Part shown: positions 51,632 to 59,832 of the stretch, piece by piece
Layout: every line of letters starts with the position of its first letter
Numbering within the stretch: the first letter of the stretch is position 1
DNA from: Streptomyces sp. SM10
GTDB lineage: Bacteria; Actinomycetota; Actinomycetes; Streptomycetales; Streptomycetaceae
Assembly (NCBI RefSeq): GCF_002910915.1
Contig: NZ_NEUF01000068.1
Location: forward strand, 310,001 to 374,000
DNA: 64,000 nucleotides
Direction: 5' to 3'
Notes under the pieces: model-generated
What the model saw: the letters and a program-made list of their open reading frames with translations, nothing else
The model's database searches: none
What the model was told of the DNA's origin: nothing
Position numbers and translations under genes: made by a program

Positions 51632-52593
51632 GCGCGGTTCGCCTCCTCACTGAAGAGGGACGAGACGGTCCGGAGCGCGAAGGTGGCGATGACGATCGTG
51701 CCGATCACCACCACCACCCCCGCGGCGGACGCCAGTCCGTATTCGTGGGCCTGGTAGAAGGTCTGGTAGATCGTGTAAGGCAGGTTGGCGGTGCCGAGGC
51801 CGCCCGCGGTGATCGTGAAGACGGCGTCGAAGTTCTGCACGATGTAGACGGCGCCGAGCAGTACACCGAGTTCGAGGTACCTGCGCAGGTGCGGCAGGGT
51901 CAGGAAGCGGAAGGTCTGCCAGGCGCTCGCGCCGTCGAGGCGCGCCGCCTCGACGACCTCGGCGGGCCGGCTCTGGAGTCCCGCGAGCAGGATGAGCATC
52001 ATGAACGGCGTCCACTGCCAGACCAGTGCGGCGATGACGGCGAGCAGCGGCATGTCCGCGATCCAGTCCAGCTGGCTCGGGCTCGTGTCGCCGAAGAGCT
52101 CGCCGATCCAGCTCAGCGCGCCGTTGAGGAGGCCGTACTCCGGGTTGTAGAGCGCGTGCTTCCAGAGAAGGGCGGCGGAGACGGGCACGATCAGGAACGG
52201 CGTGATGAGCAGGGTGCGGACCATGCCCCGGCCGAAGAACGCGCGGTCCAGGAGCAGTGCGAGGGCCAGTCCGATGACGACGGTGGAGACGACGACGCCC
52301 GCCGTGAGCAGGGTGGTGGTGAGAACCGAGTCACGGAGCGCGGCGTCGGTGAAGACGGAGGCGTAGTTGTCGAGCCCGTTGAAGGCGCGCTTGTCGGGGC
52401 TGAGGGAGTTCCAGTCGAAGAGCGAGATCACCAGGGTCGCCACGAACGGCAGCTGGGTGACGACGATCAGGAAGACCAGCGCGGGCAGCAGCGGAGCCCT
52501 GGTGGCCCAGGCCCGGGGTCCGCTCCTCCTTCGGGCGGGCGCGGCCGGTGGTCCGGGTGGTGCCTGGGGGGTGGTGCCGACTGCTGTGGTCAT
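51628..52593 (-). CDS. MalF-type ABC permease (polyol importer)
   Basis: A 321-residue permease with about six transmembrane spans beginning near residue 35 (LLPALVFLIVVTQLPFVATL). The EAA loop reads EAARLDGASAWQTFRFLTLP. ATGA overlaps join it to the next permease and to the binding-protein gene. No ATPase gene is in the operon; Streptomyces importers of this class commonly borrow the shared ATPase MsiK, so that is the likely energiser. Confidence 0.9.
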   Translation of the reverse strand: MTTAVGTTPQAPPGPPAAPARRRSGPRAWATRAPLLPALVFLIVVTQLPFVATLVISLFDWNSLSPDKRAFNGLDNYASVFTDAALRDSVLTTTLLTAGVVVSTVVIGLALALLLDRAFFGRGMVRTLLITPFLIVPVSAALLWKHALYNPEYGLLNGALSWIGELFGDTSPSQLDWIADMPLLAVIAALVWQWTPFMMLILLAGLQSRPAEVVEAARLDGASAWQTFRFLTLPHLRRYLELGVLLGAVYIVQNFDAVFTITAGGLGTANLPYTIYQTFYQAHEYGLASAAGVVVVIGTIVIATFALRTVSSLFSEEANRA

Positions 52594-53948
52594 CGGTACT
52601 CCTTGGCGACCTGTTCGGCCAGCTTCTGGGACGTGGCCAGCGCCTTGTCGACGGACTGCCGGCCGGCGATGGCCGCGCTGATCTCCTGCGCGACCCTGGT
52701 GCCGAGATCGGTGAACTCGGGGATGCCGACGAACTGGATGCCGGGGACGGGGCGCGGCTGGGTGCCCGGGTTCTTGGGGTCGGCGCCGGAGATGGCCTGC
52801 TCGGTGACGTCCGCGAAGGCGCCGGCCGCCTCGCGGTATTCGGGGTTCTCGTAGGTGGAGGCCCGTTTGCCCGCAGGGGCGTTGGACCAGCCGCTCGTCT
52901 CCCCGACGAGCGACTCGTACTCCTTGCTGGAGGCCCAGGAGACGAACTTCCACGCGTCGTCGGACTTCTTGGAGGCCTTCTGGATGCCCCAGGCCCAGGT
53001 GTAGAGCCAGCCCGAGCTCCTGGTCCTCTCCACCGGCGCCGGTACGTAGCCGATCTTCCCCTTGACCGGGGAGGCCGCCGCCTCCAGGGATCCGGCGCCG
53101 GCCGTGGCGTCGTACCACATGGCGGTCTTGCCCTGGGTCATGTTGTTGAGGCACTCGGCGTACCCGGACTGGGAGGCGCCGCGCTCGCCGTGCTCGCGGA
53201 CGAGGTCGACGTAGAAGCGGGTGGCCTTCTTGAACTCCGGTGAGGTGAGTTGCGGTTCCCAGTCCTCGGTGAACCAGGTGCCGCCCATGGTGTTGACGAC
53301 GGTGGTCAGCGGGGCGATGAGCTCTCCCCACCCGGGCAGTCCGCGCAGGCAGATGCCTTTCATGCCGGGCTCGGCGCCGTCCGCCTGCGCCGCGAGTCCG
53401 GCCACCTGTTCCCAGGTGGGGTGCGCGGGCATCGTCAGCCCCTTCGCCTCGAAGACGTCCTTGCGGTACATGAGGAAGGACGACTCGCCGTAGAACGGTT
53501 CGGCGTAGAGCCTGCCCTCGGCGGTGAGCGACTCCCGCAGGGGTTCGAGGATGTCGTCCTGGTCGAAGTCGGCGTCCTGCGCGGCGTAACCGTCGAGCGG
53601 GTGCAGCCAGTCGTTCTTCGCGAAGAAGGGGACCTCGAAATTGCTGATGGTGCCGACGTCGTACTGGCCCGCCTGGTTGGAGAAGTCCTGACTGATCTTG
53701 TCCCGGACGTCGTTCTCCGGGAGCACCGTGAAGTGGACCTTGATGCCGGTCTCCTCGGTGAAGTGCTCGGCGGTGAGTTTCTGCAGTTCGACCATCTGCG
53801 GGTTGTTCACCATGAGGACGTTCAGTGCGTCCCCCCCTCCGAAGGCGGTGCCGCCCGCTCCGGCGCACCCGGCGGTGAGGAGGGCCATCGCTGCCGTGCC
53901 CGCGACCGCACGCACGCGGATCCCACGGCGTCGTTGCTGGTGGGGCAT
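52590..53948 (-). CDS. Sorbitol/mannitol-type ABC substrate-binding lipoprotein
   Basis: A 452-residue extracellular binding protein of family 1. The lipobox LLTAGCAG places the lipid Cys at about 28. The mature start (ALNVLMVNNPQMVELQKLTA), followed by HFTVLPENDVRDKISQDFSN and QYDVGTISNFE, resembles SmoE-type polyol binders. SGWLYTWAWGIQKASKK is the usual late motif. AGGAGA lies upstream of the ATG at 53,948. It is first in the operon with two permeases, a dehydrogenase and a kinase, so the ligand is probably a hexitol or pentitol. Confidence 0.88.
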   Translation of the reverse strand: MPHQQRRRGIRVRAVAGTAAMALLTAGCAGAGGTAFGGGDALNVLMVNNPQMVELQKLTAEHFTEETGIKVHFTVLPENDVRDKISQDFSNQAGQYDVGTISNFEVPFFAKNDWLHPLDGYAAQDADFDQDDILEPLRESLTAEGRLYAEPFYGESSFLMYRKDVFEAKGLTMPAHPTWEQVAGLAAQADGAEPGMKGICLRGLPGWGELIAPLTTVVNTMGGTWFTEDWEPQLTSPEFKKATRFYVDLVREHGERGASQSGYAECLNNMTQGKTAMWYDATAGAGSLEAAASPVKGKIGYVPAPVERTRSSGWLYTWAWGIQKASKKSDDAWKFVSWASSKEYESLVGETSGWSNAPAGKRASTYENPEYREAAGAFADVTEQAISGADPKNPGTQPRPVPGIQFVGIPEFTDLGTRVAQEISAAIAGRQSVDKALATSQKLAEQVAKEYR

Positions 53949-54093
53949 AAGTTCTCCTGATCGGTCGTAGCGGCTCGTGGAGCACTGCCCTTGGTTCCCG
54001 GTCCTCGTGACCGTTCGGGCAGGGCGAGGCTGTCCTCCGGCCCCCGGACGGGGGCGGGAGAGGGGGTGCGCGGGACCGTTCCCGCCGTGGTGG

Positions 54094-54855
54094 TCAGACG
54101 CGGATGACGTGAGGGCCGAGCAAGGAGTAGCGCTGCGCCTCCGCCGAGGGCAGACCGGTGTCGGTGATGACGGCCTCGAAGTCGGCGACACCGGCGAATC
54201 GGCAGAAGCTCACCGCTCCGAACTTCGAGTGGACGCCGGCGAAGACCCGGCGGCGGGCGCTGCGCATCGCCTGTGCCTTGACCTCCCCGACCGCGGGGTC
54301 CGGGGTGGTCAGCCCGTACTGGCGGGAGATGCCGTTCGCACCGACGTACGCGAGATCGATGACGAAGTCGGCGAGCATGCGGGTGGCCCAGTGGTCGACG
54401 GTCGCCATCGTGCTGCCGCGCAGCCGCCCGCCGAGCAGGAGCACGGCCGTCTTCTCGGCGTCCGCGAGGACGGTCGCGACGGCCAGGGACGCGGTGACCA
54501 CGGTCAGCGGACGGTCCCGGGGAAGGGCTTCGGCGATGAGCTGCGGGGTGAAGCCCTCGTCGATGAAGACCGTCTCCGCGTCGCCGAGCAGTTCGGCGGC
54601 GGCCGTGGCGATCCGTGACTTCTGCGGCACGTGGTGTGTGGTGCGCATGGCGAGTGTCGTCTCGAAGCCCGCGCTCTCGACCGGGTACGCACCGCCGTGC
54701 GTGCGCCGGACGAGACCGTGCTCCTCGAGGGTGTGCAGATCGCGCCTGATGGTCTCCTTGGCCACCTCGAACCGCTCGGCGAGCCGGTTCACGTCGACCG
54801 CGCCGTCCCTCCGGGCGGCCTCGAGTATCCCTCGTCGGCGTTCCTCGGTGCCCAC
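54094..54855 (-). CDS. DeoR-family transcriptional regulator
   Basis: A 253-residue repressor. The N-terminal winged HTH is VNRLAERFEVAKETIRRDLHTLEEHGLVRRTHGGA (read as two adjoining segments, about 22-56). The effector domain has the sugar-phosphate isomerase-like pattern VFIDEGFTPQLIAEAL, LLLGGRLRG and AYVGANGISRQYGLTT. DeoR proteins sense phosphorylated sugars, which fits the kinase in the operon. GTG at 54,855 has AAGGA 7 bases upstream. It lies 145 bases upstream of the binding-protein gene on the same strand and most likely controls the operon. Confidence 0.9.
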   Translation of the reverse strand: MGTEERRRGILEAARRDGAVDVNRLAERFEVAKETIRRDLHTLEEHGLVRRTHGGAYPVESAGFETTLAMRTTHHVPQKSRIATAAAELLGDAETVFIDEGFTPQLIAEALPRDRPLTVVTASLAVATVLADAEKTAVLLLGGRLRGSTMATVDHWATRMLADFVIDLAYVGANGISRQYGLTTPDPAVGEVKAQAMRSARRRVFAGVHSKFGAVSFCRFAGVADFEAVITDTGLPSAEAQRYSLLGPHVIRV

Positions 54856-55292
54856 GACACCATCCTTGCTCTCGTACGGATCCGGCGCGGCCCGGCGTCC
54901 GTTCGGGCCCTCGCATCGTTTGTACAAGCAGGAACAGCTGTACGACCACCTTCTTCGCACCCCGGACTGTGCCCGTTGATGCCCGTTTCGAACCCGGGCC
55001 CTGCCCTGACCACCCCTGGTCCGGGGCCTGACGGCCGGACGGACGCCGCCTGCTTCGCCGGTCGCCGTGCCCGTTTCGCGCCCGTCGACGGTCATGGAGG
55101 GGCATCGGGCCGGACGACCGTACGGAGATGCGAATGCGAACGGCTCGGAATGTCCAATTCCCGCCCACATAGCCTGCTTCAGGAGAAGAATTCCTGTCTC
55201 CTGCCCCTTCGGACAACCTCCCCCACCCCTCGGCACCTCTCACAGGCGAAGCGACTGGACCGCCCCCCGGGGCGCTCGGACATCGGAGAACC
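54856..55292. promoter_or_regulatory. Control region upstream of the DeoR gene
   Basis: A 437-base divergent gap. TTGTACAA (54,920-54,927), with CTGTAC 10 bases beyond it, is a candidate operator for the DeoR regulator. CAGGAGA (55,180-55,186) and TCTCCTG (55,197-55,203) form a second inverted repeat, on the side of the small plus-strand gene. No other gene is supported. Confidence 0.45.
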
Positions 55293-55439
55293 ATGAGCAC
55301 CGAAACCCCCCGCAGAGGACGGTGGCGCCCGGCGGTCGCCGCCGCCGCGGCGATCGCTGTGACCGCAGGCGTCGCCGCCGCCCCTGACGACGCGAAGGCT
55401 CCGCCGGTCCCCCGGATCGGTCTGGTCGCCGCCCCCTGA
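55293..55439 (+). CDS. Small secreted-peptide candidate, 48 residues
   Basis: An ATG with GGAGAA 4 bases upstream opens a 48-codon frame. The peptide has a basic start (TPRRGRWRPA), a hydrophobic Ala/Val stretch (VAAAAAIAVTAGVAAA) and a short Pro/Ala tail ending GLVAAP. This is the plan of a signal peptide with almost no mature part. No family is recognised; it could be a tiny secreted peptide or the stub of a truncated secreted protein. Confidence 0.4.
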   Translation: MSTETPRRGRWRPAVAAAAAIAVTAGVAAAPDDAKAPPVPRIGLVAAP

Positions 55440-55575
55440 TCCGTGCGCGGGAGGGGCCCGGATGCCCAGGGCCCCTCCCGCAGCGGCTCGGCCGGACCAA
55501 ATGCTCTCCGCCGGTGGGAAGTTGCTGGCAGACTGCGCAGGTGGAGCGGCCACCTCATCTGCAGCGGAGCTTGTC

Positions 55576-56361
55576 ATGACGACCGGAACACCCCAGCCCC
55601 CCATCGACACCAGCAGGCCCCACTCGGCGCGCGTGTACGACTCGTTGCTCGGCGGCAAGGACAACTATCCCGTCGACCAGGCGGTGGCCGAGCACCTGCC
55701 CGCCGAGGCGAAGGCCGGGGCCTTCCAGAACCGCGCCTTCATGAACCGCGCGACGGCCTGGCTGGCCCGGGAGGGCGTGGACCAGTTCCTCGACATCGGC
55801 ACGGGCATACCCACCGCTCCGAACCTGCACCAGATCGCCCAGGAGATCGCTCCGGCGTCGCGCGTCGTGTACTGCGACAACGACCCGATCGTCCTGCGGC
55901 ACGCGGAGGCCCTCCTCGTCAGCAGCCCGGAGGGGGCCACGGACTACGTGCACGCGGACGTGCTGGAGCCCGCCAAGATCATCGAGGCGGCCCACAAGGT
56001 CCTGGACTTCGACCGCCCCGTCGCGCTCTCGCTGCTGGGGCTCCTCCATTTCCTGCCCGACGACGTGGACCCCCTGGGCATCGTGCGCACCCTGACGGCC
56101 GGACTGTGCCCGGGCAGCTACGTGGTGCTCTCCCAGGGAGCGTCCGACGTGAACCCCGAGGGCGGGGAGCGCGGCTCGGCCGAGTACGGCAAGGGCGGCA
56201 TACGGCTCGCGCTGCGCACCCGCGAGGAGTTCACCCGCTTCTTCGAGGGCCTGGAGATCGTGGAGCCGGGTCTGGTGACGGCTCCCGAGTGGTTCCGCGG
56301 CACACCGGGTCCCCTGCCGGAGTTCAGCGGCGTCTACGTCGCGGTCGCCCGTATCCCGTAG
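55576..56361 (+). CDS. SAM-dependent methyltransferase, Methyltransf_19 (DUF574) family
   Basis: A 261-residue protein of the actinobacterial Methyltransf_19 group. Typical elements are RPHSARVYDSLLGGKDNYPVDQ at the N-terminus (read as two parts), RATAWLAREGVDQFLDIGTG (SAM motif I), VVYCDNDPIVL and ALSLLGLLHFLPD. Members are numerous in Streptomyces; the substrate is unknown. The ATG at 55,576 has GGAG upstream. A second, unrelated methyltransferase gene follows 27 bases later. Confidence 0.88.
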   Translation: MTTGTPQPPIDTSRPHSARVYDSLLGGKDNYPVDQAVAEHLPAEAKAGAFQNRAFMNRATAWLAREGVDQFLDIGTGIPTAPNLHQIAQEIAPASRVVYCDNDPIVLRHAEALLVSSPEGATDYVHADVLEPAKIIEAAHKVLDFDRPVALSLLGLLHFLPDDVDPLGIVRTLTAGLCPGSYVVLSQGASDVNPEGGERGSAEYGKGGIRLALRTREEFTRFFEGLEIVEPGLVTAPEWFRGTPGPLPEFSGVYVAVARIP

Positions 56362-56388
56362 CACCCCCGATCCGGAAGGGACGTCCTC

Positions 56389-57036
56389 ATGGCCGACGGA
56401 ATCCCGCACGCGGCAGCCGCGGCGTTCGACGCGATCGGCGACGACTACGAGCGTGCCTTCGCCGGCTCGGCGGCGCACGGGGCCTCACTGACCCGACTGC
56501 TGGAACGGCTCGCTCCCGGGAGCCGGATCCTGGACGTCGGCAGCGGAACGGGCCGCCCCACCGCCCAGACCCTGGCGGCCGCCGGACACGAGGTGCTGGG
56601 GGTGGACGTCTCGCCCGTCATGGTGGAGCTCGCCTCCCGCCGCGTGCCCGGGGCGTCCTTCCGGCACGCCGACATCCGCGAGGTCCCGCTGGAGGAGGGG
56701 TTCGACGCGGTCTGTGTCTACTTCTCGCTCCTGCAGATGCCGCGCGAGGACCAGCGCCGCCTCGTGCACCGGCTGGCGGGCGCACTCCGGCCGGGCGGGC
56801 ACCTCGTCCTGGCGACGGTGCCGCTGGACGTGGAGGACGTGGGCGCCGTCTTCATGGGCCAGGAGGTACGGGTGACCAGCTTCGGCCGGGAGGCGTTCAG
56901 GGAGCTCGCGGCCGGGGCCGGGCTCGGGATCCTCGACGAGGACGCCACGGTGTTCACGCCGGCGCACCCCGGCGCCGTACCCGAACCGCACCTCTTCCTC
57001 CACTGCCGCCGGGAGCCGGTACCCCCGGGGCCGTGA
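56389..57036 (+). CDS. Class I SAM-dependent methyltransferase
   Basis: A 215-residue Rossmann methyltransferase. Motif I is RILDVGSGTGRPTAQTL (about 45-61), the acidic residue of strand 2 is in EVLGVDVSPVMVEL, and motif III is LRPGGHLVLATVP. The segment MGQEVRVTSFGREAF precedes the last strands. GGAAGG lies upstream of the ATG. Likely cotranscribed with the preceding methyltransferase; substrate unknown. Confidence 0.87.
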   Translation: MADGIPHAAAAAFDAIGDDYERAFAGSAAHGASLTRLLERLAPGSRILDVGSGTGRPTAQTLAAAGHEVLGVDVSPVMVELASRRVPGASFRHADIREVPLEEGFDAVCVYFSLLQMPREDQRRLVHRLAGALRPGGHLVLATVPLDVEDVGAVFMGQEVRVTSFGREAFRELAAGAGLGILDEDATVFTPAHPGAVPEPHLFLHCRREPVPPGP

Positions 57037-57048
57037 GGCGGCCCCGGG
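57024..57048. terminator. Bidirectional terminator between convergent genes
   Basis: CCCGGGGCC (57,024-57,032) pairs perfectly with GGCCCCGGG (57,040-57,048), spanning the methyltransferase stop codon and ending one base before the stop of the phosphatase gene. Confidence 0.75.
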
Positions 57049-59751
57049 TCACACGGGACCGTTCGTGCCGGGCTGCATCACCTGCTCCGTCCAGATGACC
57101 TTGCCGCCGCCGTCGGTGTACCGGGTGCCCCAGCGTTCGGCCAGCTGGGCGACGAGGAAGAGGCCACGGCCTCCCTCGTCCATGCTGGCCGCCTGGCGCA
57201 GATGGGGCGAGGTGCTGCTGCGGTCGGACACCTCGCAGATCAGCGTCCGGTCGCGCAGCAGCCGTACGCGGATGGGTCCGGTGGCGTAGCGGATCGCGTT
57301 GGTGACCAGTTCGCTGAGGATCAGTTCGGTCGTGAACGCCTCCTCGGCAAGACCCCACTCGGCCAGCTTGCGGGACACCTGGGAGCGGACCTCGGCGACC
57401 GCGGAGGGGTCCGAGGGCACGTCCCACTCGGCCACGTTCCCGGCGGCGAGCCGGAGGGTCCGGCCGACGAGAAGGGCGACGTCGTCGCGGGCGCGTGCGG
57501 GCACGAGGACGCGCAGGACGGCCTCGCAGGTCTCCTCCGGCGTCCGGTCGGGGTGCCCGGCCAGGGTCTCGCGCAGCAGTTCCAGACCCTCGTCGATGTC
57601 GCGGTGCCTCTCCTCGACGAGCCCGTCCGTGTAGAGCACCAGGCGGCTGTTCTCCGGGATCTGCACGTCGAGGGTCTCGAAGGGCATGCCGCCCAGCCCC
57701 AGGGGCGGTCCGCCGGGCACGTCGACGAAGGCGGCGCTCCCGTCGGGTCCGACGATCACCGGCTGGAGGTGACCGGCCCGGGCCATGCTGCAGCGCCCGG
57801 ACACCGGGTCGTAGATCGCGTAGAGGCAGGTTGCCCCGGTGACTCCGCCTCCCTCCGAGCCCTCGGCCGACTCGTCCTGGTCGATGCGGGCGACGAGCTC
57901 GTCCAGGTGCCAGAGCAGTTCGTCGGGGGGCAGGTCCAGGGTGGAGAAGTTGTGGACCGCGGTGCGCAGGCGCCCCATCGTGGCGGCGGCGTGGAGCCCG
58001 TGCCCCACCACGTCGCCGACCACGAGCGCCACCCGGGCGCCGGGCAGGGGGATGATGTCGAACCAGTCGCCGCCGACCCCGCCCAGCCCGCCGAGACCGG
58101 CCTGCGCGGGGAGGTAGCGGTAGGCGGCGTCGATGGCGCTCTGGTCGGGGAGGCCCTGCGGGAGCAGGCTCCTCTGCAGGGTGACCGCCACATTGTGCTC
58201 GCGTGAGTAGCGGCGTGCGTTGTCGATGCTCACCGCGGCGCGGGCGACGAGCTCCTCCGCGACGGACAGGTCCTCGTCCTCGAACGCCTCGGGCCTCTGG
58301 GCCCGCCAGAACATGGCCACTCCGAGGATGACGCCCCTGGCCCTCATGGGGACGGCCATGAAGGAGTGGATCCCGGACGCGACGATGCGCTCGGCGCGTT
58401 CCGGGTGCTGCTGCTGCCAGCCGGAATGTCGTGTCAGGTCGGTGACGAGGACGGCATCGCCCCTGAGCAGCCCCGCGCCGATCTCCGTGCTCGGCAGAAA
58501 GCGGATCACCGAGCCGAGCGGGTGGATTCCCGTGTCGTCGCGGGCGCCGCTGAAGGCGGACCGGCGCAGGCCCTCCGTGGTGGCCCGGACGGCTGTCGGC
58601 TCCTCGCCTCGCAGTACCCCCTCGGCCAGGTCCACGGTGGCGTAGTCGGCGAATCTGGCCGTGGCGAACTCCGCCAGCTCCTCGCACGTCCGTACGACGT
58701 CCAGGGCGGTGCCGATCTCCGTACCCGCGTCGTAGAGGAGCTTCAGCCTGCCGCGCGCAAGGGCGGCCTTGCCGGTGAGGACCTGCAGTTCCGTGGTGTC
58801 CCGCAGGGTCGTCACGGTGCCGGGTGGTCCGCCGTTCCTGTCTGTGGACCGTCGGCTGACGGCCAGGAGGCGGTCGCCCGCGGAGTGCACCTCGTCGGTG
58901 GCGCTGCGTCCCGAGTCGAGGAGGCCGGCGATCTCGGGGTCGAGCCCGAGCTCCGCGACGTACCTGCCCTCGACGTCCGCGGGGAGGCCGAGGAGCCGTC
59001 GCGCCTCGTCGTTGGCCAGCAGCAGCCGCCCGTCGCCGCCCGCGATGAGCACGCCTTCCCGGACGGAGTGGAGTACGGCGTCGTGGTGCTCGTACATCCG
59101 GGTCATCTCGGTCGGACCGAGACCGTGGGTCTGGCGTTTCAGACGCCTCGTGATGAGGGCCGTGCCTCCCATGGTGAGCAGGAGGATCCCGGCGGCGGAG
59201 CCGAACAGGAGGGGGAACTGGTCCTCGGTGACGCCGCTGACGTTCTGGATGGTGATTCCGGCGGACACCAGCCCGATCACCTTGCCGTCGGCGCCGAACA
59301 CGGGCACCACGGCCTGGACGAGCGGGCCGATGGTGCCGGTGATCTGCTCCGTGACGACGCGGCCCTCCAGGGCGGGTTGCACGTCGCCGACGAACTTCTT
59401 GCCGATCCGGTCGGGCAGCGGGTGCGTGTAACGGACGCGGTCGAGGTTGGTGACGACGATGAAGTCGACGCCCGACCTCTTCCGCGCCGCTTCGGCCTTG
59501 GGCTGCAGCACGGCGGTGGGGTCGGGACTCCTCAGGGCCGCTTCCATGCCCGGGGCGTTCGCGAAGGTCTCGGCCACGGCGACGGAGCGGTTGCGGGCTT
59601 CGCGTTCGCTGTCGGCGCGGGACTGCAGCACGAGCGCTGCCACGGCGGCAGCGACGATCAGCACCACGATCGCCACCTGCAGGAGAAAGACCTGACCAGC
59701 GAGGCTTCTCATCCGGAGAAACGAACGCGGGCGGCCGTAGCGTCCGGCCAT
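57049..59751 (-). CDS. Membrane sensor SpoIIE phosphatase with Cache, PAS, GAF and HATPase domains
   Basis: A 900-residue membrane sensor. The first transmembrane helix (about 18-43) is followed by an extracytoplasmic single-Cache domain of the CitA/DcuS kind (VDFIVVTNLDRVRYTHP; FVGDVQPALEGR; VQAVVPVF), a second helix (about 180-200), PAS (EGVLIAGGDGRLLLANDEA), GAF (about 345-520), SpoIIE phosphatase (VGGDWFDIIPLPGAR; LYTDGLVEER) and a C-terminal HATPase (SELVTNAIRYATGP; DEGGRGLFLVAQLAERWG). One protein thus holds both the phosphatase and the anti-sigma kinase-like module, giving a self-contained switch for an anti-anti-sigma factor. It may sense a small carboxylate. Confidence 0.88.
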   Translation of the reverse strand: MAGRYGRPRSFLRMRSLAGQVFLLQVAIVVLIVAAAVAALVLQSRADSEREARNRSVAVAETFANAPGMEAALRSPDPTAVLQPKAEAARKRSGVDFIVVTNLDRVRYTHPLPDRIGKKFVGDVQPALEGRVVTEQITGTIGPLVQAVVPVFGADGKVIGLVSAGITIQNVSGVTEDQFPLLFGSAAGILLLTMGGTALITRRLKRQTHGLGPTEMTRMYEHHDAVLHSVREGVLIAGGDGRLLLANDEARRLLGLPADVEGRYVAELGLDPEIAGLLDSGRSATDEVHSAGDRLLAVSRRSTDRNGGPPGTVTTLRDTTELQVLTGKAALARGRLKLLYDAGTEIGTALDVVRTCEELAEFATARFADYATVDLAEGVLRGEEPTAVRATTEGLRRSAFSGARDDTGIHPLGSVIRFLPSTEIGAGLLRGDAVLVTDLTRHSGWQQQHPERAERIVASGIHSFMAVPMRARGVILGVAMFWRAQRPEAFEDEDLSVAEELVARAAVSIDNARRYSREHNVAVTLQRSLLPQGLPDQSAIDAAYRYLPAQAGLGGLGGVGGDWFDIIPLPGARVALVVGDVVGHGLHAAATMGRLRTAVHNFSTLDLPPDELLWHLDELVARIDQDESAEGSEGGGVTGATCLYAIYDPVSGRCSMARAGHLQPVIVGPDGSAAFVDVPGGPPLGLGGMPFETLDVQIPENSRLVLYTDGLVEERHRDIDEGLELLRETLAGHPDRTPEETCEAVLRVLVPARARDDVALLVGRTLRLAAGNVAEWDVPSDPSAVAEVRSQVSRKLAEWGLAEEAFTTELILSELVTNAIRYATGPIRVRLLRDRTLICEVSDRSSTSPHLRQAASMDEGGRGLFLVAQLAERWGTRYTDGGGKVIWTEQVMQPGTNGPV

Positions 59752-59832
59752 GTCCCCCTTTTTACACCCTGGTCATACGCCGGGCGAGCCGTGCGGGACG
59801 GCTCCGGGCGCCGCGGACGGCGGTGGAGGCCC

